This document shows, in pieces, positions 45,675 through 54,420 of a stretch of DNA of 64,000 nt (position 1 is the stretch's first letter; each line of letters opens with the position of its first letter). Source of the DNA: CAYOUV01 sp963790075 (GTDB taxonomy: Bacteria; Chloroflexota; Anaerolineae; Anaerolineales; Villigracilaceae); contig CAWBNG010000008.1 in the NCBI GenBank assembly GCA_963790075.1, positions 372,001 through 436,000 of the forward strand, in the 5' to 3' direction. The position numbers were made by a program, and so were the translations under genes. Below the pieces are notes generated by a model that had not been told where the DNA came from, made no database searches, and saw only the letters and a list, made by a program, of their open reading frames with translations.

Positions 45675-46619
45675 TCAAGTGCGCGGAATGTAGCTGTTCG
45701 TCACTCCCACACGATTATGTCCCAATCGGCGTGAAACCTCCTGCCTGGCTTCCCGGTCGCTCTTCCCGGTTCCTATTAATTCCTGGTGCTCATTTTGTGC
45801 ATAGTTGGCCCGCAGCCGGTGTACCCCGCTGATCCCGATCCCCAAATCACGAGCCGCTTGCCTCACGGCCCTGTAGAAGGCTCTTTTCCAGGACTGGCTG
45901 GGATCGAAGAGATACTGCCTGGATGGGTTGATCTGGTCCGCCAGGTCCGCAGGCAGCGCCACGTCGCGTTTCTTCCCACCCTTGCCGGTAACATGCAGCA
46001 GCATATTCTCCAGATCCACCTGCTTCCCCTCCAGGCCGGCGATCTCGGACAGTCGCAGCCCGCAGCGCAGGGCGATCTTGGCCGGGAGGGTGAATTTTGA
46101 ACCATGCTCCTCTAAATATACCAGGATGCGTTCCGCGTCTTCCGGGAGGTAGCCGAAACGCGGCTGGCGTACATCGCCATCGTCGCGATAGGTCTTCACG
46201 TGGGCACGCAGCGCTTGTGTGACCGGCGAGGCTGTTTTTGTCCAGCCTACCCGCACACAACCCTGGTGTATTTTCCCGATAGCAGCCAGGACTACCCGTA
46301 TGGAGGCCGGCCTGTGGTCGCGGTAATAGGTATCCAGAGTGCGCCGGATGGTCTCCGGGTCGAGCAGATTAACCAGGAGCCTTTTGCCGGTGAGCGCCTT
46401 GGCGCGCCGGAAGAAGGCGATCCCGGTTTGGAAGTAGCCAGCCCGTGTGCGGTAGGAAAGTATGACCGGCAGAGCACGCGTCGGGTTACCTCCCGGACGC
46501 AGGTCGCGTTTGACCGATACGACCTGATAATTGGTCTTGTAGGCTTCGATTTTTTCCTTATCCCAGAACAAAGCGTCCAGGACATAGGCGATCTGGTTTG
46601 CTAGGGATGCAGGGCACAT
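45675..46619 (-). CDS. Tyrosine recombinase (XerC/phage-integrase family), active site intact
   Basis: 314 residues. Catalytic residues are all visible: Arg in LRCGLRLSEIAGL, Lys in TGKGGKKRDVAL, His-x-x-Arg in GVHRLRANYAQ, His in SRRLGHNRVGVT and Tyr in NSYIPR at the end. An N-terminal SAM-like core-binding domain precedes it. It probably drives integration or excision of the element in this region. A second recombinase lies 400 bp upstream on the same strand. Confidence 0.87.
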   Translation of the reverse strand: MCPASLANQIAYVLDALFWDKEKIEAYKTNYQVVSVKRDLRPGGNPTRALPVILSYRTRAGYFQTGIAFFRRAKALTGKRLLVNLLDPETIRRTLDTYYRDHRPASIRVVLAAIGKIHQGCVRVGWTKTASPVTQALRAHVKTYRDDGDVRQPRFGYLPEDAERILVYLEEHGSKFTLPAKIALRCGLRLSEIAGLEGKQVDLENMLLHVTGKGGKKRDVALPADLADQINPSRQYLFDPSQSWKRAFYRAVRQAARDLGIGISGVHRLRANYAQNEHQELIGTGKSDREARQEVSRRLGHNRVGVTNSYIPRT

Positions 46620-47017
46620 GCTTATTCCTTTGGACTATACCAGTCCTTTTGTAAAACCGCTTGTCTCGTTAAGCCGGTCGCCAGCTGAAGCTGGCGTACT
46701 TGCGGGAAATCAGCGCCAGCGCCGGATCCCGCCTCCCGTCCTTGGCGGCTGGCGTACATTTTGTCCCTTGTGCCCCGGACCTGGCCGACGAAGGGTCCCG
46801 GGAAGGGCAGGGTCGTGCAGGGGTATTAAAAACGCATTCCCACACGCCTCGCATGTCCCGCAGGACATGAACCGTGGAAATGCTGCTTGCGTACAGAGTA
46901 GCTGGATGGCTACCGAACGAATAGGGTGCCCTGCACCCGCAGAGCAAAGTCAACCCGATCATACACCACCGGGCGCTGAATTGCAAGCAACCCTGTCTGA
47001 TAAAGCAGCACTTTTTT
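46620..47017. other. Intergenic stretch with small hairpins
   Basis: About 400 bp between the two recombinases. Hairpins CGCCAGC-TGAA-GCTGGCG (46679-46696) and CATGTCC-CGCA-GGACATG (46852-46869) are visible, and the sequence GCTGGCGTAC occurs twice. No gene is supported. Confidence 0.5.
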
Positions 47018-47908
47018 TCAGCGGTAGCGCAGGGCGGAATCGGCCGATTTAAATCTCAGCAGGCGCGCGACCAGGCGGGGTGATTCCCCAGCGGATAGCA
47101 GGTTGTGCGCGCAGGTGTTTCGCAAAATGCGCGGAGAGATCGTCTCGGGATCCAATTCAGCCAGGATTGCCATCCGCCAGCATGCCCGCCCGATGCCGCG
47201 CACGCTCAACACGTGAGGGGCTTCCCGGTTGGGTTCGGACCAAAGCCAGCCTTCACCATCATCCTGGAGAGCACGAATGCCCAACCAGGCGCGCAAGGCT
47301 GCGCAGGTTGGGCTGTCGAGCGGCAGGCGTCGCTCCCCCTTGCCGCGCACCTGGACCACTCCGCGTGTTTCCCCAAGCTGGAGATCTACCAGGCTCAATT
47401 TCCTGGCTTCCACCGCATGCATGCCGGTGTGGAGCAGCAGGCGGACCAGGGCTGCAGCGCGGACCCAATTGGCCTGCCAGGCGACGAGGTCCACGGGCGC
47501 TTCAAACTGCCGGTCGATTGCCGTTTCCAATTGGTGCTGCTCTTCCGCCTCCAGCCAGGAATAGGCTTTTTCTGCGTCCCAGAGGTTGGGGATCGAACGG
47601 GTCGGGTTGCCCTCGGGCGCGTAAAGCATATATTCGAATGCAAAGTAGGATCGTAAAGCCGTCAGGGCACGATTGCACGCGGCGGGAGGAAGGGTCTGCT
47701 GGAGGACCTTCAAATACGCAAGGACATCCTTGCGGGTCACAAGCATGGAGTTATAGAAGGGAAAACCGTGCTCCCTCCCCCAGAGCCAGAAGCGGCGGAC
47801 CTCAGCACAGTCAGTGGGGATCGCTTCCGGCGGGCGATTTCGATCCTGGAGGTATTCCGCGAAGATCTCTATGAGCTCGTCCAAGAGCCTCTCAACGTTG
47901 GCATCCAT
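47018..47908 (-). CDS. Degenerate tyrosine recombinase
   Basis: 296 residues with the overall XerC/D layout: an N-terminal core-binding domain, VRGKGERRLPL (Lys), and a C-terminal box. Catalytic positions are altered. The first Arg is His (HTGMHAVEARKLSL), the His of H-x-L-R is Arg (SPRILRNTCAHNLL), and the LLGH His is lost (LLRFKSAD). The terminal Tyr (ALRYR) is kept. It is probably unable to recombine alone and may be a DNA-binding partner or a decaying copy. Confidence 0.8.
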   Translation of the reverse strand: MDANVERLLDELIEIFAEYLQDRNRPPEAIPTDCAEVRRFWLWGREHGFPFYNSMLVTRKDVLAYLKVLQQTLPPAACNRALTALRSYFAFEYMLYAPEGNPTRSIPNLWDAEKAYSWLEAEEQHQLETAIDRQFEAPVDLVAWQANWVRAAALVRLLLHTGMHAVEARKLSLVDLQLGETRGVVQVRGKGERRLPLDSPTCAALRAWLGIRALQDDGEGWLWSEPNREAPHVLSVRGIGRACWRMAILAELDPETISPRILRNTCAHNLLSAGESPRLVARLLRFKSADSALRYR

Positions 47909-48565
47909 TTCATCTTCCTTTCTTTGCTAAAATTTGGGGTTGATATTTTTAGGCCACCCAGGCTGCAAAGTTCCCTGTTACAGACAGTTCCCCATCCCTT
48001 GCGATGGCTTCCCGGACAGCCTGGACGATCTCGCGGCAGGCAAGCCTGTCGCCTGGGTAAGCCTGATCAGATCTGGATGGACGGGAAAAAAGCATAAAAA
48101 GACCGATGGTTAAACAAAAACACTGGCAGCAAGCATGGATCGTTAGAAAAGCCTGGAAACAGGTTCTGTCTAAAAAGACCGGTTCTAACGAATCTCTGCC
48201 AGCGCCAGCGTTGTTATCGGCTTCTCCCGCTTAGGCGGGAGAAAAAAACGTGCAATTACCGGTGATCGATTGTGACCGCTATCTTAGCGCAAGTGTTTTT
48301 GATGAGTCAAGGATTTTAAGCAAAGTCTATAAGCAGAATGACGCTATGAGTCTGTATGGACTCAACCGGCTGCGCCCGAAGCTGGATTTAAAAAAAACGC
48401 GGCACGCCTGTCAGACCTTCTGATTTGGGCAGCAACCGAATTTCAATTACGGGATCGACATTCTGTCTGGGATAGTCGTTACCCTTGATGGGGGCTGCTC
48501 AGGGATCTTATTGCGACGACTTTACCAATCGGGGCTCTTCAGGTTCGTTTCAATGAAAATGGAAG

Positions 48566-48595
48566 AAAAACCACCCCGCTAAGGGTGGTTTTTTG
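48566..48595. terminator. Bidirectional intrinsic terminator
   Basis: Stem AAAAACCACCC / GGGTGGTTTTT (11 bp) with loop CGCTAA. No coding gene is adjacent, so it may end an unannotated transcript. Confidence 0.7.
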
Positions 48596-48606
48596 TCTAG
48601 GACAAG

Positions 48607-48670
48607 ATGACGCGGACGCGGGGACACGATTATTTCCCTGTATGATCGTGCCCCTTCCTCTCCGCGTCAT
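48607..48670. other. Long two-part hairpin
   Basis: Outer stem ATGACGCGGA / TCCGCGTCAT (10 bp) encloses an inner stem GGGGACACGAT / ATCGTGCCCC with one bulge. The span is 64 nt, and such length and order are unlikely to arise by chance. Role unknown. Confidence 0.5.
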
Positions 48671-48818
48671 CCGGTTATTTTTTATGAAATAAGCCGATAG
48701 ATTACCTGTTTTGGGCCGTGCGTACTAAAACTTATATTATCATATTCCAGGCCTCAAAGCAGGCTACAAATTTCATGGGTTGGAGACAATTGCGGCTTCT
48801 TCCCTGGTGGATTTTTGT

Positions 48819-49616
48819 CTAAGATCCGCTGTCAGGTGCTTGGGGCTCACGGATCACTTTTAGCATTTTCGCGTGCAGTTCCGGGGCTGCGGCGATGACG
48901 GACTGCGGCGGCGAGATATAATCCGCAGCGCTCTCCAGATTGGTCACCTTCGCGCCTGCCTGCTCGGCAATCAGTCCACCCGCTGCCACATCCCAGGCTT
49001 TGAGCGAGAGTTCCCAGAACCCATTGAAGCGGCCCGCAGCCACATAGCACAAGTCCAGCGCGGCGGAGCCCAGGCGCCGTACGCCCTGGGTGATTTTTGC
49101 GAATCTCCCAAAGTAGTCCAGGTTGTTGACCGGAGTAGTCCACATGTCATACGGGAAACCGGTCACCAATAAGCTGTGTTGCAGGTCGGGTGCAGTCGAA
49201 ATGTGGATTGCTTTTCCGTTAAGCCAGGCACCTTGCCCGCGCTCGGCACTGAACAGCTCGTCGCGCATCGGGTCATAAACAACACCCAGCTTCATTTTCC
49301 CGGCATGAGCGTAGGCGATCGATACGCTGAAGATGGGGATGTAGTGCGCGTAATTGACGGTTCCGTCCAGCGGATCGACATACCACAGGTGTTCATCGCC
49401 TCCTTCCACGAGGCCGCTTTCTTCGGCCAGGATGCGATGATCGGGGAACTTCTGCTGGATCTGGTCCAGCAGGTACTCTTCGGACTGGTGGTCCACCTCG
49501 GTGACCAGGTCGATCACACCTTTATACTCCACCTGATGTTCTTTCTGGTAGCCGGCACGTAAAATTTGACCGGCCTGTCTCGCCAGCCGTTCGATATCTT
49601 TTAGGGTTGGATTCAT
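48819..49616 (-). CDS. suhB: Inositol monophosphatase family protein
   Basis: 265 residues. The metal sites are present: EVDHQSEEYLL, ILAEESG, WYVDPLDGTVNYAH and KAWDVAAGGLIAEQAG. The protein dephosphorylates inositol phosphates or related sugar phosphates with Mg2+. It is the last gene of a run with the response regulator (3-nt gap). Confidence 0.94.
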   Translation of the reverse strand: MNPTLKDIERLARQAGQILRAGYQKEHQVEYKGVIDLVTEVDHQSEEYLLDQIQQKFPDHRILAEESGLVEGGDEHLWYVDPLDGTVNYAHYIPIFSVSIAYAHAGKMKLGVVYDPMRDELFSAERGQGAWLNGKAIHISTAPDLQHSLLVTGFPYDMWTTPVNNLDYFGRFAKITQGVRRLGSAALDLCYVAAGRFNGFWELSLKAWDVAAGGLIAEQAGAKVTNLESAADYISPPQSVIAAAPELHAKMLKVIREPQAPDSGS

Positions 49617-49619
49617 TTG

Positions 49620-50252
49620 TCAGCTTTCGGTGTTTTTGAGTTCGTCCAGGATGCTGTAGATCTGGTCCAACTCGGTTTGGATTTCTTCTCTGTCGTTGAG
49701 TGACTGTTCAAGCAGAGCCTGGAAAGACGCTTTTTGATCGGCGGGTAATGTCGGCAGGAGTCGTTCGGTACGAGCGATCTGCGTATTCTTGTGGCGCAGC
49801 TTGATCTCCAGGCGTTCGCGGTATCCTTGATAGAAATCGCGATCCCCCAGTGGTTCGGGTAAAGCGGGAGGGCCTTGTGTCAGCAGTTCGGCAATCGTCA
49901 GCAGGAATTCCTCGGTGTCGATGGGTTTCTCAATGAAACGCGCGGCCCCCAATTTCATGGCGAAATCCTTGTCTTCGGGTGTGACATAGGTGGCCGAGAG
50001 AAAGATGACCGGGATATCGCGCGTGCGCGGGTCCGTACGCAGGTAATGTACGAAGGCGAAACCATCCATTTTTGGCATCAAAATGTCGGTGATGATCAGG
50101 GATGGGTGTTCTGTATCAACCAACTTGAGCGCCTCTTCGCCGTTGCGGGCGCTGACTACCGGATAGCCCTTGAAGCGCAAGGTGACTTCCAATAGCTCTA
50201 GGATGTGAGCGACGTCTTCGACGACCAGTAGGGGTCCGTAAGGAACTTTCAT
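49620..50252 (-). CDS. Response regulator, receiver domain with coiled-coil tail
   Basis: 210 residues. A CheY-like domain has acidic pocket Glu12-Asp13 (VVEDVAH), phospho-acceptor Asp56 in TDILMPKMDGF, and switch Lys in FIEKPID. The remaining 80 residues form a charged coiled coil with no DNA-binding domain, so output is by protein contact. No histidine kinase is adjacent. Confidence 0.9.
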   Translation of the reverse strand: MKVPYGPLLVVEDVAHILELLEVTLRFKGYPVVSARNGEEALKLVDTEHPSLIITDILMPKMDGFAFVHYLRTDPRTRDIPVIFLSATYVTPEDKDFAMKLGAARFIEKPIDTEEFLLTIAELLTQGPPALPEPLGDRDFYQGYRERLEIKLRHKNTQIARTERLLPTLPADQKASFQALLEQSLNDREEIQTELDQIYSILDELKNTES

Positions 50253-50311
50253 AGGAATATTCTACACGATTTTCAGGTCCGCTCACCTTGCTGTACGTTT
50301 ACGGATTTACC

Positions 50312-51211
50312 TCAGCTGCTCCAGACATGGCGGCCGAGGGCGGAAAGCGCGAATTCGACGGCCAGCTGCGCGGTCTGATTCTGGATGTCGAGAATGGGGT
50401 TGACTTCTACCAGGTCGATCCCGGCCAGCTTGCCGCTCTCGGCGATCATTTCGCAGGCCAGGTGTGCTTCGCGATAGGTCAGGCCGCCTACGACCGGTGT
50501 CCCGACGCCGGGCGCGTGACGCGGATCCATTGAATCCATGTCGAATGAGAGATAGATCCCATCCACATCGCGCGAGATATGCTCAATGAGCTTGGTCATG
50601 CTGGCATACATGCCGATGCGGTCGATCTGTTCCATGCCCATCACCATCACACCCGCCTCCTGCAGGTTGATTTTCTCGCCGGGATCCAGGTCGCGTGCGC
50701 CAAGGATGGCAATCCGCTGCGGATCGATGACCGGTATGGCCTCGTCCCATATCTGCACCAGGCGCTTGTCGCCGTATCCGGCCAGGGCCGCCAGCGGCAT
50801 GCCGTGAATGTTTCCGGAGGGGGTGGTTTCAGGGGTGTTGAAATCAGCGTGCGCGTCGATCCAGATCACTCCCAGCTTCTTGTGTTTCGCCGCGCCGCGG
50901 ATCGATCCGAGTGCGATGCTGTGGTCGCCGCCCAAAACGATTGGGAGCCGACCGCCCTGGATGGAGGTGGCCACTGCGCCTGCTGTCCGGCGTGCCATGG
51001 GGACGATGCAGTCAACGTACTTGAGCTTTGGCTCCGAGATCTGGCACATTTCAGCTATCGGGACTTCCACATTGCCTTTGTCTTCGACTTCGTATCCGAG
51101 TTTTTCGAGCTGCTGCTGCAAGAGGGCATAGCGGATCGCGCTGGGACCCATGTCCACGCCGCGCCGGTCTGCGCCCAGGTCGATCGGGACACCGATAATG
51201 TCGATTTGCAT
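50312..51211 (-). CDS. rocF: Arginase
   Basis: 299 residues from ATG 51211 with GGAGG 6 nt upstream; a longer frame lacks support. The manganese sites are GGDHSIALGS, WIDAHADFNTPETTPSGNIHGMP and SFDMDSMDPRHAPGVGTPV, and SGNIHGMP is specific for arginase rather than agmatinase or formimidoylglutamase. It splits arginine to ornithine and urea. No urease is seen nearby. It is divergent from the cytochrome b561 gene. Confidence 0.93.
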   Translation of the reverse strand: MQIDIIGVPIDLGADRRGVDMGPSAIRYALLQQQLEKLGYEVEDKGNVEVPIAEMCQISEPKLKYVDCIVPMARRTAGAVATSIQGGRLPIVLGGDHSIALGSIRGAAKHKKLGVIWIDAHADFNTPETTPSGNIHGMPLAALAGYGDKRLVQIWDEAIPVIDPQRIAILGARDLDPGEKINLQEAGVMVMGMEQIDRIGMYASMTKLIEHISRDVDGIYLSFDMDSMDPRHAPGVGTPVVGGLTYREAHLACEMIAESGKLAGIDLVEVNPILDIQNQTAQLAVEFALSALGRHVWSS

Positions 51212-51350
51212 ACTACCTCCGAATGAGTTGGACAAGCAGCAATTTTATCAAAAGAATGGCGATGAAAAGGGAATTGCTTTGTCATTTGGTGTTCATCAGG
51301 CTTTTGTATACTCTGGCTCTAAGTATAAAAAAAAGGAGAACAAAGAATTT

Positions 51351-51962
51351 ATGTCTACGACCAAACGTTATCACCCGCTTCTGGTAACCCTGCATTGGCT
51401 GATCGCCATTCTCATTTTCGCCACGGCTTATTTTGCCATTGGTTTTGGAGAAGGGGAGGGGGGCCGAGGCTTTGTCACAATTGCAGGCTTTCAACCCATC
51501 GCCATCCACATGCTCTTGGGCATCCTGACCCTGATCTTACTGGTCATCCGCCTGATCGTGCGCTGGCGCACCCAGAAACCCGCCTGGGCCACCACCGGCA
51601 GCGCTTTCCTGGATAAGATCGGTGGGTGGACGCATGCCCTGCTGTATTTCTTCGCTTTTGCGATTACCATCACCGGCATTACGCTGGCTACGCAAACCAA
51701 CCGCCTCGCGCGCGCTTTGGGTTTTTCGGGCAGCGCCAGCCAGGTTGGCGGCGGATTTCCTGGCCAATTCGCGGGACGAAGCGGGGGCGAAGGATTCCGC
51801 GGAGAAGGGTTCCGTTTCGGGCTGGGCGCCTTCCATGGGCTGAGCTGGGTTTTGCTTTTGCTGTTGATCCTGTTGCACATCGGTGCAGCCCTGTACCACC
51901 AGTTTTTGAAGAAAGACCACTTGCTGGGCCGCATGTGGTTTGGTAAACAGACGGAATCGTAA
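51351..51962 (+). CDS. Cytochrome b561-family membrane protein
   Basis: 203 residues from ATG 51351 with AAGGAG 12 nt upstream. Four to five membrane helices carry haem-ligand His candidates (TLHWLI, IHMLLG, WTHALLY, AFHGLSW, LLHIGAALYHQF). A Gly/Phe/Arg-rich loop lies before the last helix. Family members bind two b haems and shuttle electrons between quinol and an acceptor such as superoxide. A TATACT box at 51307 is a possible promoter. Confidence 0.88.
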   Translation: MSTTKRYHPLLVTLHWLIAILIFATAYFAIGFGEGEGGRGFVTIAGFQPIAIHMLLGILTLILLVIRLIVRWRTQKPAWATTGSAFLDKIGGWTHALLYFFAFAITITGITLATQTNRLARALGFSGSASQVGGGFPGQFAGRSGGEGFRGEGFRFGLGAFHGLSWVLLLLLILLHIGAALYHQFLKKDHLLGRMWFGKQTES

Positions 51963-51965
51963 CTG

Positions 51966-51995
51966 AAAAACCGGGAGAAGTCCCGGTTTTTTTAT
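51966..51995. terminator. Bidirectional intrinsic terminator
   Basis: Stem AAAAACCGGGA / TCCCGGTTTTT (11 bp), loop GAAG, T-run. It separates the cytochrome gene from the convergent HD gene. Confidence 0.9.
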
Positions 51996-51996
51996 C

Positions 51997-52632
51997 CTAT
52001 AAAGCGCCATTCCACTCGGCGATCAGCCGCTCGAAGAATTCATCCAGATAGCGCAGGCGTTCGTCTGCAATTTGACGTGCGGCGGCGGTGAACATGCGCG
52101 CGCGCACTTTGCGCAGCTTGAACAAATGCTCGTGGTAGGAGCTGTGCGCTTCGCCGGGCATTTCTTGACCGCTGCGCAGGAACTGTTCGGACGGTTCGGC
52201 GTACCAGGGCTGACCGGCCAGGGTGGCGTAGCCGATCACGCGCGCCACACCGATCGCTCCCAGCACATCCAGTTTGTCGGCGTCGAACAGGATTTTTGCC
52301 TCTAAGGATTGCGGCGGCTCGGAGCGGTCGCGGAAGCGATGGGCGCGGATGCAATGCTGGACAGCGGCGATGCGCTCCGCGCTCCAGCCTTCGGCACCGA
52401 GCACCTCGGCCGCGAATCCAGCCGAGGCGTGGTGATGCTCTGCGCGCGAGTCGGCCCCGGGAGTGGTCCCCTCGGCGTCGTGCAGCAAGGCTGCGGCGCG
52501 CACGATCTCCAGGTCGGCGCCTTCGGCCAGGGCCAGCTTCTCGGCCATGCGGTAGACACGCAGGATGTGGTCGAAGTCGTGGACAGCGTCGGAATGGCTG
52601 TACCAGGCGCGCGCCTGCTCGAGGCTGGGCAT
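51997..52632 (-). CDS. HD-domain phosphohydrolase
   Basis: 211 residues with the metal motif H...HD...D: DFDHILRVYRMAEKLA, ALLHDAEGT and FDADKLDVLGAIG. It is related to YedJ-type HD phosphohydrolases acting on nucleotides or other phosphate esters; substrate unknown. It is the last gene of a hutI-small protein-HD run and ends at a terminator. Confidence 0.88.
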   Translation of the reverse strand: MPSLEQARAWYSHSDAVHDFDHILRVYRMAEKLALAEGADLEIVRAAALLHDAEGTTPGADSRAEHHHASAGFAAEVLGAEGWSAERIAAVQHCIRAHRFRDRSEPPQSLEAKILFDADKLDVLGAIGVARVIGYATLAGQPWYAEPSEQFLRSGQEMPGEAHSSYHEHLFKLRKVRARMFTAAARQIADERLRYLDEFFERLIAEWNGAL

Positions 52633-52635
52633 GGA

Positions 52636-52836
52636 CTACAAGACTCCCAGGACGTGTAGCAGCCACCAGATGCCAGCCAGTGCCAGCAGCACGACGCACC
52701 CGTGCAGGGCAAAGCGCAGAAGGAAATGGACCAGGTGGAAGAAGTAGCGCAGGATGACGATCAGTACCACTGACCCGACGGCCAGGGCCAGCCAGGTGAT
52801 TTGCGCGTTGGATAGCAGTGCGGGATGAATGATCAT
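52636..52836 (-). CDS. Small membrane protein
   Basis: 66 residues with two predicted helices (ITWLALAVGSVVLIVILRYF and HGCVVLLALAGIWWLLHVLG). It lies 3 nt before the HD gene and 18 nt after hutI on the same strand. It matches no family known to me; coding is supported by tight spacing and hydrophobic composition. Confidence 0.6.
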   Translation of the reverse strand: MIIHPALLSNAQITWLALAVGSVVLIVILRYFFHLVHFLLRFALHGCVVLLALAGIWWLLHVLGVL

Positions 52837-52854
52837 AGTCGGGGATGGTTTGGG

Positions 52855-54132
52855 TCAGGCGCTGCGGTAGTAGCCGACGTCGACCGAGTAGACGCGCCCG
52901 CGCTTGACAACCTGTTTGACCAGGTTGGTGCCGAAGCGATAGCCGAGGTGGCGGTAGTCCGGCACGGACAGGATCAGCAGGTCGGCTTGTTTGCCCTCCT
53001 CGAGCGAACCGATCCGGTCCGCGCGGCGGATGGCGTGGGCAGCGTTGATGGTGCTGGCCGCGATGGCCTGCGCCGGGGTCAGTTTGAGCATGCGGCAGGC
53101 CAGGGCGATGACGAACTGCATCGATTCGTTCCAGGCCGTGCCGGGGTTGCAGTCGGTGGCCAGCGCCAGGATCGCGCCCGCCTCGAGCAGGTCCCCGGCC
53201 GGGGTGTAGTCCTGCTCGGCCAGCCCGAAAGGCGTGCAGGGCAGCGAGACGGCAACCGTGTCAGATTGGCCCAGCGCCGCGATGTCGGCCGCCGAGGTCT
53301 TGACCAGGTGATCGGCCGAGGCGGCGCCCAGTTCGACCGCCAGTGCTGCGCCGCCCAGGTTGTCGAACTCGTCGGCGTGGATCTTGAGCGGGAAGCCGAG
53401 CGCCCTGGCCTTCTCCAGGATCTGGCGCGACTGGGCCAGATTGAAAGCCTGGTCCTCGCAGAAGACGTCCACGAAGGGCAGGTTCTGGCGGCGCGGGGCG
53501 TGCGTCTGCCACCACTGCTGGACCAGCGGCAGCATGGTTTCGCAGATCAGGTCGGTGTAGCCCTGCGGGTCGCCCTTGAACTCCGGGGCGATGGCATGCG
53601 CGCCCAGGAAGGTGATCGCCAGGTCGAGCGGGCTTTCATCGTCCAGCGCCAGCAGGGCCTTGAGCAGGCGCAGTTCGGTGGCGGTCTGCAAGCCGTAGCC
53701 GGTCTTGGCCTCGGCGGTGGTGGTGCCATGCGCGAACATGCGCAGCAGGCGCGGGCGGGTCTGGGCGATCAGCGTCTCGATCGAAGCGGTGCGTGTGGCG
53801 CGCACGGTGGAGAGGATGCCGCCACCCGCAGCCAGGATGTCGAGGTATTTGGCCCCGGCCATCTTCATTTCGAATTCGGCTGCGCGGTCGCCACCCCAGA
53901 TCAGGTGCGTGTGTGGATCGACAAAACCGGGCAGGATCACACAGCCCGAGGCGTCCAGGGTCGGCTCGTGGGGGTGAGCGGCGCGCAGGTCAGCGGTCTT
54001 TCCAACAGCGACGATCTTCTCGTCGCGCATCAGCACCGCGCCGTCTGCGATGATACCCAGCCGGCCGAGCTCGGGTCCGCGCTGTGGGCCGCCCGCCAGG
54101 GTCAGGAGTTGTACAGCAGAGTGGATCAGCAT
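52855..54132 (-). CDS. hutI: Imidazolonepropionase
   Basis: 425 residues of the amidohydrolase fold. The metal site reads GFVDPHTHLIWGGDRAAEF, the substrate region is AAGGGILSTVRATR, and ATDCNPGTAWNESMQ supplies the second metal Asp. It converts imidazolone-propionate to N-formimidoyl-glutamate, the third step of histidine breakdown. HutU is 5.4 kb away on the same strand; no hutH or hutG is in the window. Confidence 0.95.
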   Translation of the reverse strand: MLIHSAVQLLTLAGGPQRGPELGRLGIIADGAVLMRDEKIVAVGKTADLRAAHPHEPTLDASGCVILPGFVDPHTHLIWGGDRAAEFEMKMAGAKYLDILAAGGGILSTVRATRTASIETLIAQTRPRLLRMFAHGTTTAEAKTGYGLQTATELRLLKALLALDDESPLDLAITFLGAHAIAPEFKGDPQGYTDLICETMLPLVQQWWQTHAPRRQNLPFVDVFCEDQAFNLAQSRQILEKARALGFPLKIHADEFDNLGGAALAVELGAASADHLVKTSAADIAALGQSDTVAVSLPCTPFGLAEQDYTPAGDLLEAGAILALATDCNPGTAWNESMQFVIALACRMLKLTPAQAIAASTINAAHAIRRADRIGSLEEGKQADLLILSVPDYRHLGYRFGTNLVKQVVKRGRVYSVDVGYYRSA

Positions 54133-54216
54133 AGTCTAATTTAACCACAAAATTTTATGTTGATTGCGAAGAAAATTCGAAATCACGCTCTTCGAGCCTT
54201 CAAATCTTGAGAGCTT

Positions 54217-54417
54217 TTATTTATCATCAAGATGCTTGTCGCGTTGGTGCCGGCGAAAATTCTCAAGCCGGCGGAAGAAGCGGTAGAGCGGTGGACCGAG
54301 CAGGACGGCCAGCAGCACAAATACGAACGCCAATTCCTCCCAGCCGATGGCGAAGACGGGCTCGCAGGCCAGGCAGGCCAGGATCAAGACCAGCAGACTC
54401 AAATCACCCCTTCCCAT
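54217..54417 (-). CDS. Small membrane protein
   Basis: 66 residues: two hydrophobic segments (LSLLVLILACLACEPVFAI and LAFVFVLLAVLLGPPLYRF) followed by a basic tail. It lies 3 nt after the methyltransferase and 84 nt before hutI. No family recognised; an assembly or accessory role is speculative. Confidence 0.55.
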   Translation of the reverse strand: MGRGDLSLLVLILACLACEPVFAIGWEELAFVFVLLAVLLGPPLYRFFRRLENFRRHQRDKHLDDK

Positions 54418-54420
54418 AAG

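Larger units (their letters stand above)
47909..48818. other. Non-coding stretch rich in secondary structure
   Basis: About 900 bp with no supported gene. It contains hairpin TCTCCCGC-TTAG-GCGGGAGA (48222-48241), a bidirectional terminator (48566-48593) and a 64-nt long hairpin (48607-48670), each listed or described separately. This may be the right edge of the accessory region. Confidence 0.5.

Noticed and set aside
40306..48818. CRISPR array
   Set aside because: No regularly spaced repeats with unique spacers; repeats found are hairpins, iterons or a single duplication.
50312..51211. Formimidoylglutamase (HutG) because of nearby hut genes
   Set aside because: The SGNIHGMP segment and the SFDMD region are arginase-type.
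52825..54144. 439-codon plus-strand frame opposite hutI
   Set aside because: Mirror of hutI with no family features; hutI itself has full motifs.
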